Shown in pieces: positions 53,171-64,000 of a stretch of 64,000 bases of DNA. Numbering within the stretch: position 1 is the stretch's first letter; each line of letters begins with the position of its first letter. The position numbers and the translations under genes are program-made. Below the pieces are notes generated by a model. The model worked only from the letters and a program-made list of their open reading frames with translations, had not been told where the DNA came from and searched no databases. Source of the stretch: Picocystis sp. L7 (taxonomy: Eukaryota; Chlorophyta; Picocystophyceae; Picocystales; Picocystaceae); contig QXJR01000023.1 of the NCBI GenBank assembly GCA_020975725.1, positions 405,061 to 469,060 of the forward strand, in the 5' to 3' direction.

Positions 53171-55351
53171 GGCTGCGCGCCACAGGAAGCGACGTGATGG
53201 ATGGACCAACCACCTCGTGGGTCTCGGCAACCCTCGAACCGATCCATCCGGATGCTTGGAAAGGGAAGAGGGATGGAACAGTAGGAAAACCCTTCCCCTT
53301 TCGAAACCGAGAGGTTGCCCGGACAAGGGAAGAAGGCAGGTACGAGGTCTTCCAAAGGGGAGGGGCGAAGGACGGAGGAAAAGACGAAAGGGGCGCGAAA
53401 GGTGGGGGTGGGGGGCTCGAGGGTTGCTAGCGTGTCCGATCCGACCTCGGCCGTGCGATCGGAAAGGAAGGAGGAAGGACGGAGTGGAAGCGAGGAGAAG
53501 AAGCGTGGCACGCTCACGTGACAAGGGTGCCTGGGATCAGTGTGTGCATGCATGGTTCGCTCTGCGTGCCCGTGAAGGTCTTGATGCACCGTGGACGAAG
53601 AACCTTTCGTGGGTACGACGTCAAACATCCAGAATATCCCTCTTCCTACATGTCTCAAGTGCGGCGAATTCCTCGATCCAACGCGCGTGGGAATGCCTAG
53701 GGAGGGAAGTATCGTGAACGAGGCACGCGATACTTCAATCCTCACGTGTACTGTGGGTGGTCTTCCCTTACGTCCACCCACCGTCTCAATTCAATGCCTA
53801 ACATCGACCGACAAACTTTGGCTTTCTCCTAAAGTATCCATATCCATTGACGTTACTTCTCTTGAAGCGACCAAGTGAAACCTTGAGTGACTTTTGCCCT
53901 TTTCACGCCTTGCCGACGAATTACTTTATTTGTCGTATGGACATGTAGCCTCCGCCTCCCCGGCGTTTAAGTCGACTCTTGTGCATCTCCTCCACTCTTG
54001 TGGCAATCCCGGTACATTAGTGTACGGGAAGGCTTCGTGGCGAGCCTTGGCCTCCATGCCGGGTCTGCCATGAAGAATACGACACGACAAGTACGCTATT
54101 CGATCACACGTCTGGTTGAATCCTGGACACATTTCTTGCAAACTTGCTGGCTCCTTTCGTCGAAAATATTTTCCTCTTCCATGGCAGAGCCATTGTCGAC
54201 CACATACGATAGCCCATCGCTTCTAGAGAACGTCTACTTTTACATCTTGATCTCCCAAACTCAATCGGTCGACCATTATAGGGGGCAAGGATGGCATTAC
54301 TTTTGCCTCTAATAAACCAAACATGGGAAGACTAGAAGGGCCTTTACGGCTTTTTAGAAATGCAGCCACCCTTCTGACCTCTACACTCGCGAATTCCTTG
54401 CGAGGGGTGTTACAAAGCTATCCACAGTACGAAGGACTTCCTCTCTATAGGTTGAAGCATGCGTAGCCTTCCAAGCACATTCTTCGTCTTTCTAGGGAGT
54501 TCTTGCTCGCCAAGTACACTACATTTTGAAATATGGACGAGCAACCAACAGTTATAAGCAAAGTATACGATGATCTTGGACTCGGATCTCCCAAATCACT
54601 TCGAGGATACAAATTGCTCTAGACTGCGAGTGTGAATTACCTCTTCTTCCTCCATTGCAAAGCTTTAAAATGTAAATGGTAAGAGCAGAAGAGCTTAAAG
54701 TGGTACCTTTGATTTCCACCAAGATCAACCAAAGGCTTCCCATCTGCAACATTACATATTGACGGGAAAGAACGGGTAGTCGAGTAAATTGGCAACGGGT
54801 ACAAGTTGGTATGGCGGTCAACCACAAGCATTTTTAGGTACAAGTTTACTAGTAAACGGGCGTTGGAAGGTCGGCAAGGCAACGGGAATGTTCAACAAGG
54901 ATGGGGAAGCCGACATCATGTTGGCCGTGACTTTCTTGCTTGTTGGGCCTTCTCCATGATAGGCCACAAAGCTGAAGATGAAGTAACTTTTGCATCATTT
55001 ACGGTGAAATTATCCCAATTCAACCGCATGGAATTGGTAGTGGCTGCTTATTTCCCTCTCATAAGGGGTGGCCATTGCAAGACTTGAATCAGTTACGAAT
55101 GTATGCCTACCGCTGAATTGGGTGCCCTGCGGATGAAGTTTGGAATGAAAAATATCCTTACTACATTAGCAATTCCTATATCTTTTGTATACATTTTCAT
55201 ATCAGCAATGACAGGATTGTCTACGTCAATACTCTTGTTTATTCACGAAAAGAAACAATGGCTGGGTGAGCTGTCTCACGATCACAGCATTGCTTTTGAT
55301 TTACCGGGCAAAATCCGAGCGAGCAGGTTCAATCAAAGCCAGCCTCAACGC
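53171..55351. other. Intergenic region between citrate synthase and lectin-like gene
   Basis: 2.2 kb. The left 0.4 kb is GC-rich promoter with TCACGTGAC at 53514-53522. About 53880-55350 is AT-rich with broken frames and no recognisable domain; it may be old mobile DNA. Confidence 0.4.
53514..53522. promoter_or_regulatory. G-box palindrome upstream of citrate synthase
   Basis: TCACGTGAC, about 345 bp upstream of the start codon. It is the third copy of this 9-mer in a promoter region of the window. Confidence 0.35.
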
Positions 55352-56131
55352 CTAGGGTACCAATTGACCATTGTCATAAATTTTCAGTTCGGACGTCAGG
55401 GTTTCAGGAAATCCGGGCCACGCACGATTAGGCTTCCCATTCGGAGTTGATCCACCACTCCCATAGGCGGGATTGCTGCCACCTGAAAACTGGTTGGCCA
55501 GCAAGGCATTGTTGCTTGAGACTCCTTGTGCCTTCAGGGCGCCGTCAATGAAAAGTCGAATGCGCCCGGGCCCTTGGATACGGATATCGACAACAACGTT
55601 GTGGACCTTTCCATCCAGTGGAATATCAGCTGTTTCGAACCTGGCGGTCCCGGAACGTGGCAGGCGACCGCCATCTCCCGCACGTCCGGTCATGACTGGC
55701 AGGCCGTTCACTCCTTCGGCCATCAAGCCAACCCAAGTTCCACGTCCACCGGCGCCGTGATTGAACAGCATCACATCTTGCTCCACAGAGGTCGGGAACA
55801 CGACGTTGCATTCGAAAACGATGTCTTTGTCCAGCACTTCTTCATTGCTGAAGGTTCCTGGCCCCACAGATCGTGACAAGCTCAACGAGGACGTGACGCT
55901 TTCTGGTTGTCCGGAAGAACTCTTCCAGAAGGACGTGCACATCATTTCTACAGGATCGGCTTCAGCATTGACGGTGCACGTCTTGTTCACCTCTTCGAAA
56001 GTCCTGGAGAACGCCGCAGAATGGGCAGCGACGCTGTTTCCTTCGACTGCAACCGCTGCCATGGCTAGCAGCGTCGCTGGAACCAAGTAGGACAACGTCC
56101 TGAGGAGGTTCGAGGTGGCCTGGTACGCCAT
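55352..56131 (-). CDS. Secreted LamG/concanavalin A-like lectin-fold protein
   Basis: A 259-residue protein with a signal peptide (TLSYLVPATLLAMAAVAVEG, about residues 10-30). The mature part resembles a concanavalin A-like/laminin-G beta sandwich: alternating strands, HNVVVDIRIQGPGRIRLFIDGALKAQG (the typical W/V..VDG strand pair), and a C-terminal ELKIYDNGQL that closes such folds. It is probably extracellular and glycan-binding, but no ligand can be named. ATG 56131 places the signal peptide near the N-terminus; ATG 56164 would add 11 residues. It is divergent from the secreted protease gene, sharing a 618-bp promoter region. Confidence 0.68.
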   Translation of the reverse strand: MAYQATSNLLRTLSYLVPATLLAMAAVAVEGNSVAAHSAAFSRTFEEVNKTCTVNAEADPVEMMCTSFWKSSSGQPESVTSSLSLSRSVGPGTFSNEEVLDKDIVFECNVVFPTSVEQDVMLFNHGAGGRGTWVGLMAEGVNGLPVMTGRAGDGGRLPRSGTARFETADIPLDGKVHNVVVDIRIQGPGRIRLFIDGALKAQGVSSNNALLANQFSGGSNPAYGSGGSTPNGKPNRAWPGFPETLTSELKIYDNGQLVP

Positions 56132-56749
56132 AATGACTTCGCAACGGGATGGTTTCCTTCTCATTCCTCCTGAGACAGTTCCTTACGAAGTGTGCCTTTT
56201 GCGCTGTCTCTGTCGATTCGGTGAAGGCGTATATGCAAGTTCGTGGATCACGTGGCAGCTTTGCTTCGAGAGCAAGTACCGTTGGCAGCCATCTGATCGA
56301 AGCATGGATACGTCATCGCGAGGCGAGGCGGACCTCCCGCCCGACGTTCACATGCGGGGGATGGCGGGGCACGAGCGATCGTCCTCCCGTCCCCCCTTGG
56401 TGGATCGTGGCAAGAACCACGTGCCGCAGAGGATAGGGTCGACCCCGTTCCGTCTTCCTGAGGAGCTTCCTTCGGGTGGAAGACCCTCATTCCCAGTTTC
56501 CAGACCTGGGTCGATCCCCTGGATCGATTGGAGAGGTGTCCCACGATTCGATTGGGGCACCCCGACCCCAACCCGTCCGGGGCGGCTGACGAAGATCGGG
56601 GCGGGAAGGGGATCGGAGGGGGCAAAGACTGGGACGTCGTGGCCGATCCTAAATACGTCCCTTGAGCCTCATTCTGCTCCATACGTCCTCCTTCGCACAC
56701 GCTTCGGATCGCCGGAGGCTTCCTCCGAAGAAAAGGAAGTGGAGGTGCG
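56132..56749. other. Shared promoter region of divergent secreted-protein genes
   Basis: 618 bp, GC-rich, with CACGTG cores near 56250 and 56427. No gene is recognised. Confidence 0.5.
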
Positions 56750-58957
56750 ATGGTGCTCCGACAGATCGGTGGAATCGTCCTCTGGACATGGATCCTGGCG
56801 TACCTGGCCGTGCTCGCAGAATCCACCAAGGTGCAGGTGATCTCCACCAGCCATCCGTCCGATCCACAAGCAACCGCACCGACGTGGACCCGAGTGAAGA
56901 AAGAAAGGAACCTGAACCAAGGAACAACCAGGAAGTACTTGGTCGAGTTTTTTGAATCCGAACTGTCCGAACAGGATGCGCTGATGAATGTGCGAGAACA
57001 ACTGAAATCACTGCAGTCGACCGAGTACAACCTGAGTGGATCTTTCGTCATGAAACGAGGACCCGTGGTGCAGGTGAGCCTATCCGAAATGGCGGCGGAT
57101 TCCATGCGCAACGCCGGGTTCACAATCGAGGAAGACTCCGAGATGCACGCTGTGCGACCCCGGTTTCCATCCGATGCACGCGAAGAAGATGCCAAGACCC
57201 ATCACCGCCGCCTCGGATCCCAAACCAATCCACCCTCTTGGGGGCTGGATAGGATCGACCAGGTCGATCTGCCCCTTGACGGTACCTACCGCTACAACTT
57301 CACAGGTGCTGGGGTGCATGTGTACATTGTAGACACCGGGATAAGGGCGCAGCACCAAGAGTTTCAAGGACGTGTTGGAAATGGAAGAGACACCATTGAC
57401 AATGACAACGATCCCAGTGATTGCAACGGGCACGGGACGCATTGTGCAGGTACCGCACTCGGGACCAACGTGGGGGTAGCCAAAGAGGCCACCATCCACG
57501 GGGTTCGTGCGCTGAATTGCCAAGGAAGCGGGACAATCGGTACGGTTTGTGCTGGACTTGAATGGGCAAGGGAACAAATTTTGCAACACCGTGAACCATC
57601 GGTGGTGAGCATGTCCCTGGGAGGATCCTTCAGGGCCACAATGAACAACTGTGTGGAGGACCTCGTGGAGGATGGCATTCCGGTTGTCGTGGCAGCAGGC
57701 AACAGCGCGGGGGATGCGTGTGAGGAATCCCCATCTAGTTCCCCATTGGCAATTACTGTAGGGGCAACGGCAACAAATGATGCACTGGCATCGTTCAGCA
57801 ACAAGGGCTCCTGCGTGGACATCAACGCTCCCGGGGTGGAGATCTACTCGGCCATTGAAACTTCAAACACAGCATATGGGACGTTCAGCGGAACATCCAT
57901 GGCGGCACCATACGTGGCGGGTGTCATTGCTATGTACCTCTCCGTGCCCGGAAACAGTCAGAGGACGCCGGCACAGATCAGCGACTGGCTCAGTGCATCT
58001 GCTTCCACTGGTCGCATCACTAACATCCCCAGTGCAGTTTCACCTTGCCGACCCGGAACACCAAATCTCCTCTTGCAAAATTGCATCAACGCAGATGGTA
58101 CCACATGCAGTGCTGATGTCCAACATGTTCAAGCAAGCAGTCGCACAATTGCCAACAAACGGGTGCTTCTCAGCTCATGCAAATCGTTTGAGATTTCCAT
58201 CACTCCTGACAACTTCCCGCAAGAAATTTCCTGGGACTTTTCCTTGCTTGGAGGTCAGTGCCTCGGACAAGGTGGTGCATCAGGAGCAACGTTTGAGTTG
58301 TGCGAGGCTGGAAGCTACCAGTTTGACATCTTTGACAGCTATGGAGATGGCATCTGTTGTGATTATGGGAGTGGAAGCTATCGTCTCCTCCTTGATGGAG
58401 AAGAGATATATGCCAGTGACGGCCAATACGGCGCTGGGGAGAGTGTTCAATTCACCGTCGAAGAACCAACCCCAGCGCCTCTTCCGCCACCGCCACCATC
58501 ACCAACCCCAACACCTCCGCCTCCGCCTCCAACGCCTCCTCCACCTCCGCCTCCAACGCCTCCGCCACCTCCACCTCCGCCTCCAACACCTCCGCCTCCT
58601 CCACCTCCGCCTCCTCCACCTCCTCCTCCTCCACCTCCGCCTCCAACGCCTCCTCCACCTCCTCCTCCTCCACCTCCGCCTCCAACGCCTCCTCCACCTC
58701 CGCCTCCAACGCCTCCGCCACCTCCACCTCCGCCTCCAACACCTCCTCCACCTCCGCCTCCAACGCCTCCGCCACCCCCACCTCCGCCTCCAATGCCTCC
58801 GCCACCAACCCCGACGCCTTCCCCTCCAGCTCCAACGCCGACACCAACTCCATCAGAACCACCTGCTTTTGCATTGAAGAACAAGACATGCGAGTTCTGG
58901 GAAGAACAACAATCCGGAGAAGCTTGGATGGAGTGTGTTGAAATTTGGACTGCGTAA
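56750..58957 (+). CDS. Secreted subtilisin-like protease with C-terminal module and polyproline tail
   Basis: A 735-residue S8 serine protease, proteinase K-like. A signal peptide covers residues 1-24, and an inhibitor-I9-like propeptide follows (about 60-140, RKYLVEFF...). The catalytic residues are D195 (YIVDTGI), H228 ([10 protein letters not shown]), oxyanion N318 (AAGNSAG) and S383 ([12 protein letters not shown]). After the protease domain comes a Cys-containing beta module with [24 protein letters not shown], a motif seen in algal and other protist secreted proteins. A long PPPPPPTP tract, as in algal hydroxyproline-rich wall proteins, follows, and then a short Cys-containing end ([18 protein letters not shown]). 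It probably acts in the extracellular matrix and may be glycosylated on the Pro tract. Confidence 0.93.
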   Translation: MVLRQIGGIVLWTWILAYLAVLAESTKVQVISTSHPSDPQATAPTWTRVKKERNLNQGTTRKYLVEFFESELSEQDALMNVREQLKSLQSTEYNLSGSFVMKRGPVVQVSLSEMAADSMRNAGFTIEEDSEMHAVRPRFPSDAREEDAKTHHRRLGSQTNPPSWGLDRIDQVDLPLDGTYRYNFTGAGVHVYIVDTGIRAQHQEFQGRVGNGRDTIDNDNDPSDCNGHGTHCAGTALGTNVGVAKEATIHGVRALNCQGSGTIGTVCAGLEWAREQILQHREPSVVSMSLGGSFRATMNNCVEDLVEDGIPVVVAAGNSAGDACEESPSSSPLAITVGATATNDALASFSNKGSCVDINAPGVEIYSAIETSNTAYGTFSGTSMAAPYVAGVIAMYLSVPGNSQRTPAQISDWLSASASTGRITNIPSAVSPCRPGTPNLLLQNCINADGTTCSADVQHVQASSRTIANKRVLLSSCKSFEISITPDNFPQEISWDFSLLGGQCLGQGGASGATFELCEAGSYQFDIFDSYGDGICCDYGSGSYRLLLDGEEIYASDGQYGAGESVQFTVEEPTPAPLPPPPPSPTPTPPPPPPTPPPPPPPTPPPPPPPPPTPPPPPPPPPPPPPPPPPPPTPPPPPPPPPPPPTPPPPPPPTPPPPPPPPPTPPPPPPPTPPPPPPPPPMPPPPTPTPSPPAPTPTPTPSEPPAFALKNKTCEFWEEQQSGEAWMECVEIWTA
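58470..58860 (+). repeat. Proline-codon repeat (CCTCCGCCTCCA type) in the protease gene
   Basis: About 390 bp of in-frame CCN triplets with regular ACG/ACA Thr codons, encoding the PPPPPPTP tail. Because it is repetitive, copy number is likely to vary between strains. Confidence 0.92.
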
Positions 58958-60384
58958 GCTATGGCATACATAAACTCGTATGGCTATATTGAGCTGAGGA
59001 GCAATTGTCTTCACAAGCATTGATAATGTAGGGGAGTATCGGTGCTGAATCTAAATCTAACTATTTCTCAACAAGAGTGTAAAAATGCCAATGGAGTGTA
59101 GGGCAACGTTACCGCGAGCTATGGGAACCTCCGAACCCTGGCCCCAAACTACCACTTGGGGGTTACAGAATTCCACAACCATTGCTCCCTCACCATTGAA
59201 GATCCCGTTACAAAAGTACCCTCTCCTTTAAATAAGACGTTGAGTTACGGAAAAGCTAAACATAGTTTATTCTTCAGAGCAGCCGGTCGTGAAGGTCGTC
59301 ATTCTGCGAACTAGACAACCGCACGTTTTATGACGCTGTAAGGGACTCATCGTCCCAGGCCCCCCATCGAGGAGCCTCTACCTCCCCTTTACTGTCCTCA
59401 GCCGCCCAGACAAGGGCAGCACCCCACCGCCACTTTTTCTTCATAGGGAGAGAGGAATTTTCGCTGTGGGATCCGTGGAGCTTTGGGAGGAACTTACCGG
59501 ACGTTGCTGCTCCAATCGAAGTTGTAGAGCACTCTGCTGTGCACGGTTTTGATCGATCAATCCCGGCCTAGTTCGGCCCGTGCAAGAGTAGGGAGGCCCG
59601 TGTACGTCCCAGGGTCTTTCGGGGCTGGATCCTGCCTCGTTTCTCCTGACGGGTTCTCCTTTCTTTCGATGCGTGTATCTCTTCGAATATGCACTTAAAT
59701 GGAGCGAATGTTGGCTCATTGGGTAGATATCGGCGTGTTCGTTCCAACAGTGCTCTCAATACACCCAAATTCAATCGGACGCAATTTCTAGAGGTGAATA
59801 TCCACCGGCAGGTGGTGGGGACCCGAAACGGCACCTCTTCTCGACACCTCCCCGAGGGCAGCGGAGCGCCCACGGGAAACCGGAACGCCAAACCCGGGGA
59901 AGGGAATGGTGGTGAGACAGGACACGTTCATGCGAAAAACAAGATCTAGAGTCGATGCCCTTGGTGCCATGAAGCGCATGTTCAACCGCCTGGCCCAAAC
60001 GCCCAAAAAAGGGTGAAATTTGGGAACCCCCCAGACCAGCCACGCCGAGTCCACCGTGAAGGCGAACGATCCAGGACCAGGAAGGCTCAGATTCGGATTC
60101 ACCTCGTCGAATCACCTGAAGAAGCGTCGAGAAGGAACGGGGAACGGGCCTGAGGCGGAGAAAGAGCCCGAGGACTCAAGCTCCCCCCCAAGTGGCGGTG
60201 GGGTGGGGGTCAACATTCGGTCACAAGCCTTCCCCGAGTTCCCCGGAGACGTGACATGCGAATGGGGCGTAGGGGTCAGGACAGCGAGGTTGGGAGATGG
60301 GACGAAATGTGGGCGTGACGACGGCTCAACCTGGCACGTTCCACCAGCAGCATTGGTTTGATCACGATTCAAGCACAATCCGAC
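58958..60384. other. Intergenic region between protease and glycan-enzyme genes
   Basis: 1.4 kb with no gene recognised. It contains a sequence resembling a MULE end near 60205-60230. Confidence 0.5.
60196..60229 (-). repeat. Solitary degenerate MULE-type terminus
   Basis: GGGGGTCAACATTCGGTCAC followed by AAGCC resembles the right end of the large MULE (GGGGGTCAACATTCAGCCAC followed by AACC). It has only one copy of the terminal motif, and no partner repeat was found nearby. It is probably a decayed relic. Confidence 0.45.
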
Positions 60385-62511
60385 ATGCCTTGGCTACCTG
60401 CACGTTTTGTTGTTGTTGTCATCTTCTCGATGTGGTCACTAACGCAGCCGAATGTGCACGGCGGCTCGAGATATGCGACGCCTTACACAAACCGGAGTGG
60501 CCAACCTGCCCATGGACATAGGAGATGGAAACTGCGTTCCACTCTCTGGAAACATCGCCGAAACATGAGAAAACTTGACTTCACATCGAAGAAAATCTTG
60601 GCCATCTATTCTACACGTTACCATCGATTCAAGAAAGCAAGCTCGGGTTGGGAGGAAGGGTTGGTGGATTTTCGCTTTCTACGAAGCGTCAAACGAAACA
60701 AAAACAGACATCGTTATATTTCAACCAGTGAAAGTATTGGTTTCTATGACTTAACGAGCAGACAACTGAGACGCTACCACGGTGAACTCGCAAAAAAGTA
60801 TGGTATCTATGGGTTTGCTGTCTATCACTATTGGTTGGATGGGGAACCAGCAATGCAAGCACCAATGGAACTGATGCTAAAAGATGGTGAGCCAAACATA
60901 CCATTTTCTTTCATCTGGGTCAGTGAGGCCCAGAAAACAACTGGGGACATTTCACTAGAAGCGGCGAGATCAACCAACCAGAGCTACGATAGAAATGACT
61001 GGAAGTTGCATTTCGACTGGCTCCTGAAGTTTTTCAAGCATCCAAATTACATCTTCTTTCGAGGCTGTCCACTGTTACACATTCTTTCTGCTGAGAGTGT
61101 CGCCGATTTGAAGGAGGTGACACAACAATGGCAGGAATGGGCAAGAAATGAAGGATTTGAGGGTCTTCATTTTGCACAACTGAATGGTTTTGCAAAGCAC
61201 CCAAGCGCATACATGCTTCAGCAAGGAATGGATTCAATCGTAGAGCACCAACCACACTACCAGCACGCCCTAGGTAGAAATCTCCATGAAATGCTCAGAC
61301 TAAAAAACGCTTCGACTTCATACTTCAGAGGTATTTCCACGAGCTTTGACAGCAGTCTTCAAGATGGTAGGGCAGCAGACTCAACATCAATTAAGTTGAT
61401 GCATCCAGCCAGTTTTTACTACTGGTTGAGGCAGGTTCTGGCAATGACAGAACATGGGGGCTTTGTCTACATCAACGCGTGGAATGAATGGCTTGAGGGG
61501 GCGGCAATTGAGCCAACCATTCAAATGGGTAGGAAGTGGCTCCGTGCCGTCAAAAGAGCCTTGGTGGATGAACGTTCAGGCTATTTCTCAGAACTTTTGC
61601 CAGATGGCCACCCTAAGACTATTCCGTTACGCCCTGCAGGTGTCCCGCTGGTAAAAAGTAGCACTCCGACGCATGTTTGCATTGTGGGACATTCAACTGG
61701 TTTCTTTAATTTGCATCAAACCCTAAGTTCCCTGCTTCAGCTCGAACATCAGCACTGGGATGCATTCGTCGTGAACACAGACCCTGCTCCATTTCCCCAA
61801 ATTAATTCGATTCTCTCAGAATACAACAGTACGGGCAAGTTTCATATGACCAACCTTCAGGCAACTAAGGAGTTTGAAGAGGATTATGACCATCCATATG
61901 CCCTACTTGATGAAGCAATTGCTCAGCACTGCTTAGGTCCAAAATTTGATTGGATCCTTGCAACCAATGGCGACAATTGGTACACACCAGATGCACTGAA
62001 CTTCTTGGATATTTCTCATGACATTATACTGATGAACTTCTACACTCGGTACATGGTTATGAACTCTGTACGACGAATTGGGAGGAAGGAAGAGGGAAAC
62101 TGTTGCATTAGGCTTGATGAAGATATCTGTCTCTTTTCCAATCTAAAACTTGGTGCTGTTGACCTTGGAGCAATAGTTTTCAGAGCTGCGAGATTTAGAT
62201 CGGAAGGAATCCGGTTCCTCAATGTCAGCCAAGTTTCAAAGAAAAAGTGTCCAAAGTATGGGGGGTGTCATGATGGAGCTATGGCAGATCATTTGAGGCA
62301 ACAGGGATGGTTGTTTAAAAGCCATCCAGTTGACGTTTGTGCCTTTCATCACAACTCTAACCCTACAAGTTGTGATATGGTTGGTGGAATTTGGATCGAT
62401 AGCCTGGATCCAGGTAAAGTTGGTTGCTATGACTATGAATACTTCGACCAACACTTGCCAGAAGTCAACATTCAAGTCTTCCAGGCTTCAAAGAAGGCAT
62501 GTTTTTGTTGA
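60385..62511 (+). CDS. Two-domain glycan enzyme: WbsX-like domain fused to a second glycosyltransferase-like domain
   Basis: A 708-residue type II membrane or secreted protein. Residues 1-27 hold a hydrophobic anchor (RFVVVVIFSMWSLTQPN). Residues of about 75-400 match the WbsX/GH99-like family, a TIM-barrel-like domain found in bacterial polysaccharide clusters: KKYGIYGFAVYHYWLDGEPAM, PFSFIWVSEA, and INAWNEWLEGAAIEPT near its end. Residues of about 435-700 look like a second, GT-A-like domain: THVCIVGHSTGFFNLHQTLSSLL, then WILATNGDNWYTPDAL, where the acidic DN could serve as a DxD-like site, and several cysteines (CCIRLDEDICLF, KKKCPKYGGC). A role in cell-surface polysaccharide assembly is inferred. 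ATG 60385 is the first ATG in frame. Confidence 0.8.
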   Translation: MPWLPARFVVVVIFSMWSLTQPNVHGGSRYATPYTNRSGQPAHGHRRWKLRSTLWKHRRNMRKLDFTSKKILAIYSTRYHRFKKASSGWEEGLVDFRFLRSVKRNKNRHRYISTSESIGFYDLTSRQLRRYHGELAKKYGIYGFAVYHYWLDGEPAMQAPMELMLKDGEPNIPFSFIWVSEAQKTTGDISLEAARSTNQSYDRNDWKLHFDWLLKFFKHPNYIFFRGCPLLHILSAESVADLKEVTQQWQEWARNEGFEGLHFAQLNGFAKHPSAYMLQQGMDSIVEHQPHYQHALGRNLHEMLRLKNASTSYFRGISTSFDSSLQDGRAADSTSIKLMHPASFYYWLRQVLAMTEHGGFVYINAWNEWLEGAAIEPTIQMGRKWLRAVKRALVDERSGYFSELLPDGHPKTIPLRPAGVPLVKSSTPTHVCIVGHSTGFFNLHQTLSSLLQLEHQHWDAFVVNTDPAPFPQINSILSEYNSTGKFHMTNLQATKEFEEDYDHPYALLDEAIAQHCLGPKFDWILATNGDNWYTPDALNFLDISHDIILMNFYTRYMVMNSVRRIGRKEEGNCCIRLDEDICLFSNLKLGAVDLGAIVFRAARFRSEGIRFLNVSQVSKKKCPKYGGCHDGAMADHLRQQGWLFKSHPVDVCAFHHNSNPTSCDMVGGIWIDSLDPGKVGCYDYEYFDQHLPEVNIQVFQASKKACFC

Positions 62512-64000
62512 AGCGTGGAAGAACAAGGTTTTTGATAGGGAGGATGTTGAGGGAGATACAGAGCAAAGAGGAAGTGTTCCACAACGATTCTTCCCCTCGC
62601 GAGGATTGACCACGAGCGTGATAGAATTTAAGCTTGGAAAAGGCACACATGATGGATTCCATTTACGACTGCCAAACTTTGATGTTCCTGGCACGACTGC
62701 CGCCGAAAGGGGAATCCCAATGTGTCGATCACTTTGGAAGCATCGCCGCACCTTGTAATTCTGTCTCTTGCGCATCTCGCTCCAACTGCGGGCGCTTTGA
62801 CTCTTTCAAACTGCATAAGACACATTGGGCGAGGCATAACAAAGCGGCGACGAGCAGCAGTACCTATCAGTCCGCAAAAAATAGGAATGACGCACACTCA
62901 AACGATGCTTTGTGAAAACTAGGATCTTCTAAAAAAGAGTGGATGAGTAGTTCCACGTCGCAACTGTTCCAAAAGGTAATTCGCGTAGCTACCTGCCACT
63001 TGTAAGATTCAATGTTTGGGAAAGCCACCTGAGCAAAAGGAACACGGATGCAGTCTCCATCAGACCTCTTGTTTGAAGAATCGTATCAACAAGCTGCATG
63101 CTGACGAGTCTGTCATGCTCCCATCTGAAAACTCTGACTCCATGACAACAATTGAGATGTTCAAACTGGTTTGTGTCCTCTGCGCTTTTGGGGTTAATAT
63201 TGTTTCTTCCTTGCTAGCGACAACAGTATAATGGCTAGTGCATTTAGTGAAGTTCAGAAATACAACCATTGAGAAAAACTTGCCATGAAGCTGTACAAGT
63301 TCACACGAACTGCAAATGGTATGCAGGTAAGACCTCTTTTGCCTTTGGAAGTCCTATTAGGATATTGTTCTATCTTTGGGTGTATCTCATTTTGGGTTTC
63401 TTCGTACGAGAGAATCACAGAACTAAGCATCAGTCCTTTTACAGCAATACTGAGTGCAGTCCCTGAACCAATGCCTTAGAATCTTCATGACATTGGGCAG
63501 CAGAATATACGTGAAGATACCTCTATGCTCTCCTTACAAACTTATTGAAGCAGTCTACCTGACAGTTTTGAATTCTTTTTTCGCTGAGGGGGGAGTCGCA
63601 TGGAGGAAATACTTAGACAGCTCTTTGAGCAGAAAAGAGTCTCTTCTGTTTGTTGCAACATATCATACATGCACATGACAAACGCGCAAGCTTCTGAATT
63701 GAGCCGCAAGATGTCTGATGCAGTCTCTGATACTTTACAGAATGTTTTAGCACCGATATCTCTTCTTTTTGTGCCATTGCTTGCAAGTTGTACAAAGAAC
63801 ATCCTAGTAAGCCTACAACACCTCTGTATGTCTGTGTGGTACTAGAAGATTGCCCAAGTTTTTACTTCTACCCCTGAAGGTGCTCATGGAGATTTAGCAG
63901 CATATTGGATTTGTATGAAGCTATTCATGAATCTAGAGAGTAGTACCTTTTTGGGAGAGGCAATCGAATCATGCGCCTTAAAATTTTGAAGGGATCGAAG
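62512..64000. other. Right end of window, no gene recognised
   Basis: 1.5 kb, AT-rich. A small frame at 63285 begins MKLYKFTRTANGMQ and is followed by GTAAGA, which looks like a short first exon with a donor site. No continuing exon could be found, so it is left unassigned. Confidence 0.4.

Noticed and set aside
58447-58971. Glycine-rich minus-strand frame
   Set aside because: It is the complement of the polyproline codons of the protease gene.
63285-63479. Small frame MKLYKFTRTANGMQ... followed by a donor-like GTAAGA
   Set aside because: The best acceptor (63445) leads to an immediate stop in the required frame, so no gene can be built.

Overview
The window is nuclear DNA from a photosynthetic eukaryote, most likely a unicellular alga. 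The evidence is a plastid gene set (sedoheptulose-1,7-bisphosphatase, MGDG synthase, an ABC1K3-like kinase, a carotenoid oxygenase) mixed with eukaryotic genes: splicing factor SF3B4, prefoldin 3, mitochondrial citrate synthase, a mitochondrial carrier, a phospholipid scramblase and an SOS1-like Na+/H+ exchanger. Introns are rare and short (72-114 nt, GT-AG); most genes look intronless. The plant-type soluble pyrophosphatase and the SOS1-like exchanger hint at green affinity, but the lineage cannot be fixed from sequence reading alone.

Layout. 0-12 kb: ABC1 kinase (-), RING protein (+), carotenoid oxygenase (+) tail-to-tail with MGDG synthase (-), then SBPase (-). 13.1-18.0 kb: a mobile-element cluster in the intergenic space between SBPase and SF3B4, made of a 717-bp non-autonomous element and an apparently intact 3.9-kb Mutator-like element (MULE). 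Each has an exact 11-bp target duplication. 18.5-35 kb: SF3B4, a three-exon Asp/Asn beta-hydroxylase, serine/threonine dehydratase, SOS1-like exchanger, a membrane-anchored methyltransferase-like protein, an internally duplicated eight-helix membrane protein and an orphan. 35-45.7 kb: prefoldin 3, pyrophosphatase, a large orphan, a mitochondrial carrier and a 0.9-kb 23-bp minisatellite in front of the carrier start. 48-64 kb: scramblase-like protein, a small zinc-finger protein resembling the MULE DNA-binding region, citrate synthase, a secreted lectin-like protein divergent from a secreted subtilase with a polyproline tail, and a two-domain WbsX/glycosyltransferase protein.

Functional links. 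The metabolic genes serve carbon fixation (SBPase), thylakoid lipid and plastoglobule biology (MGDG synthase, ABC1K) and mitochondrial carbon entry (citrate synthase, carrier). The right third carries secretory or cell-surface genes. Genes are independent units rather than operons. Several are GC-rich at the 5' end and clearly AT-richer at the 3' end. Between genes lie long stretches (0.3-2.6 kb) in which I recognise no gene. The strongest discovery-type signal is the MULE system: two element families share a duplicated terminal motif and insert into C-tracts, and a host gene looks derived from the same kind of DNA-binding domain.
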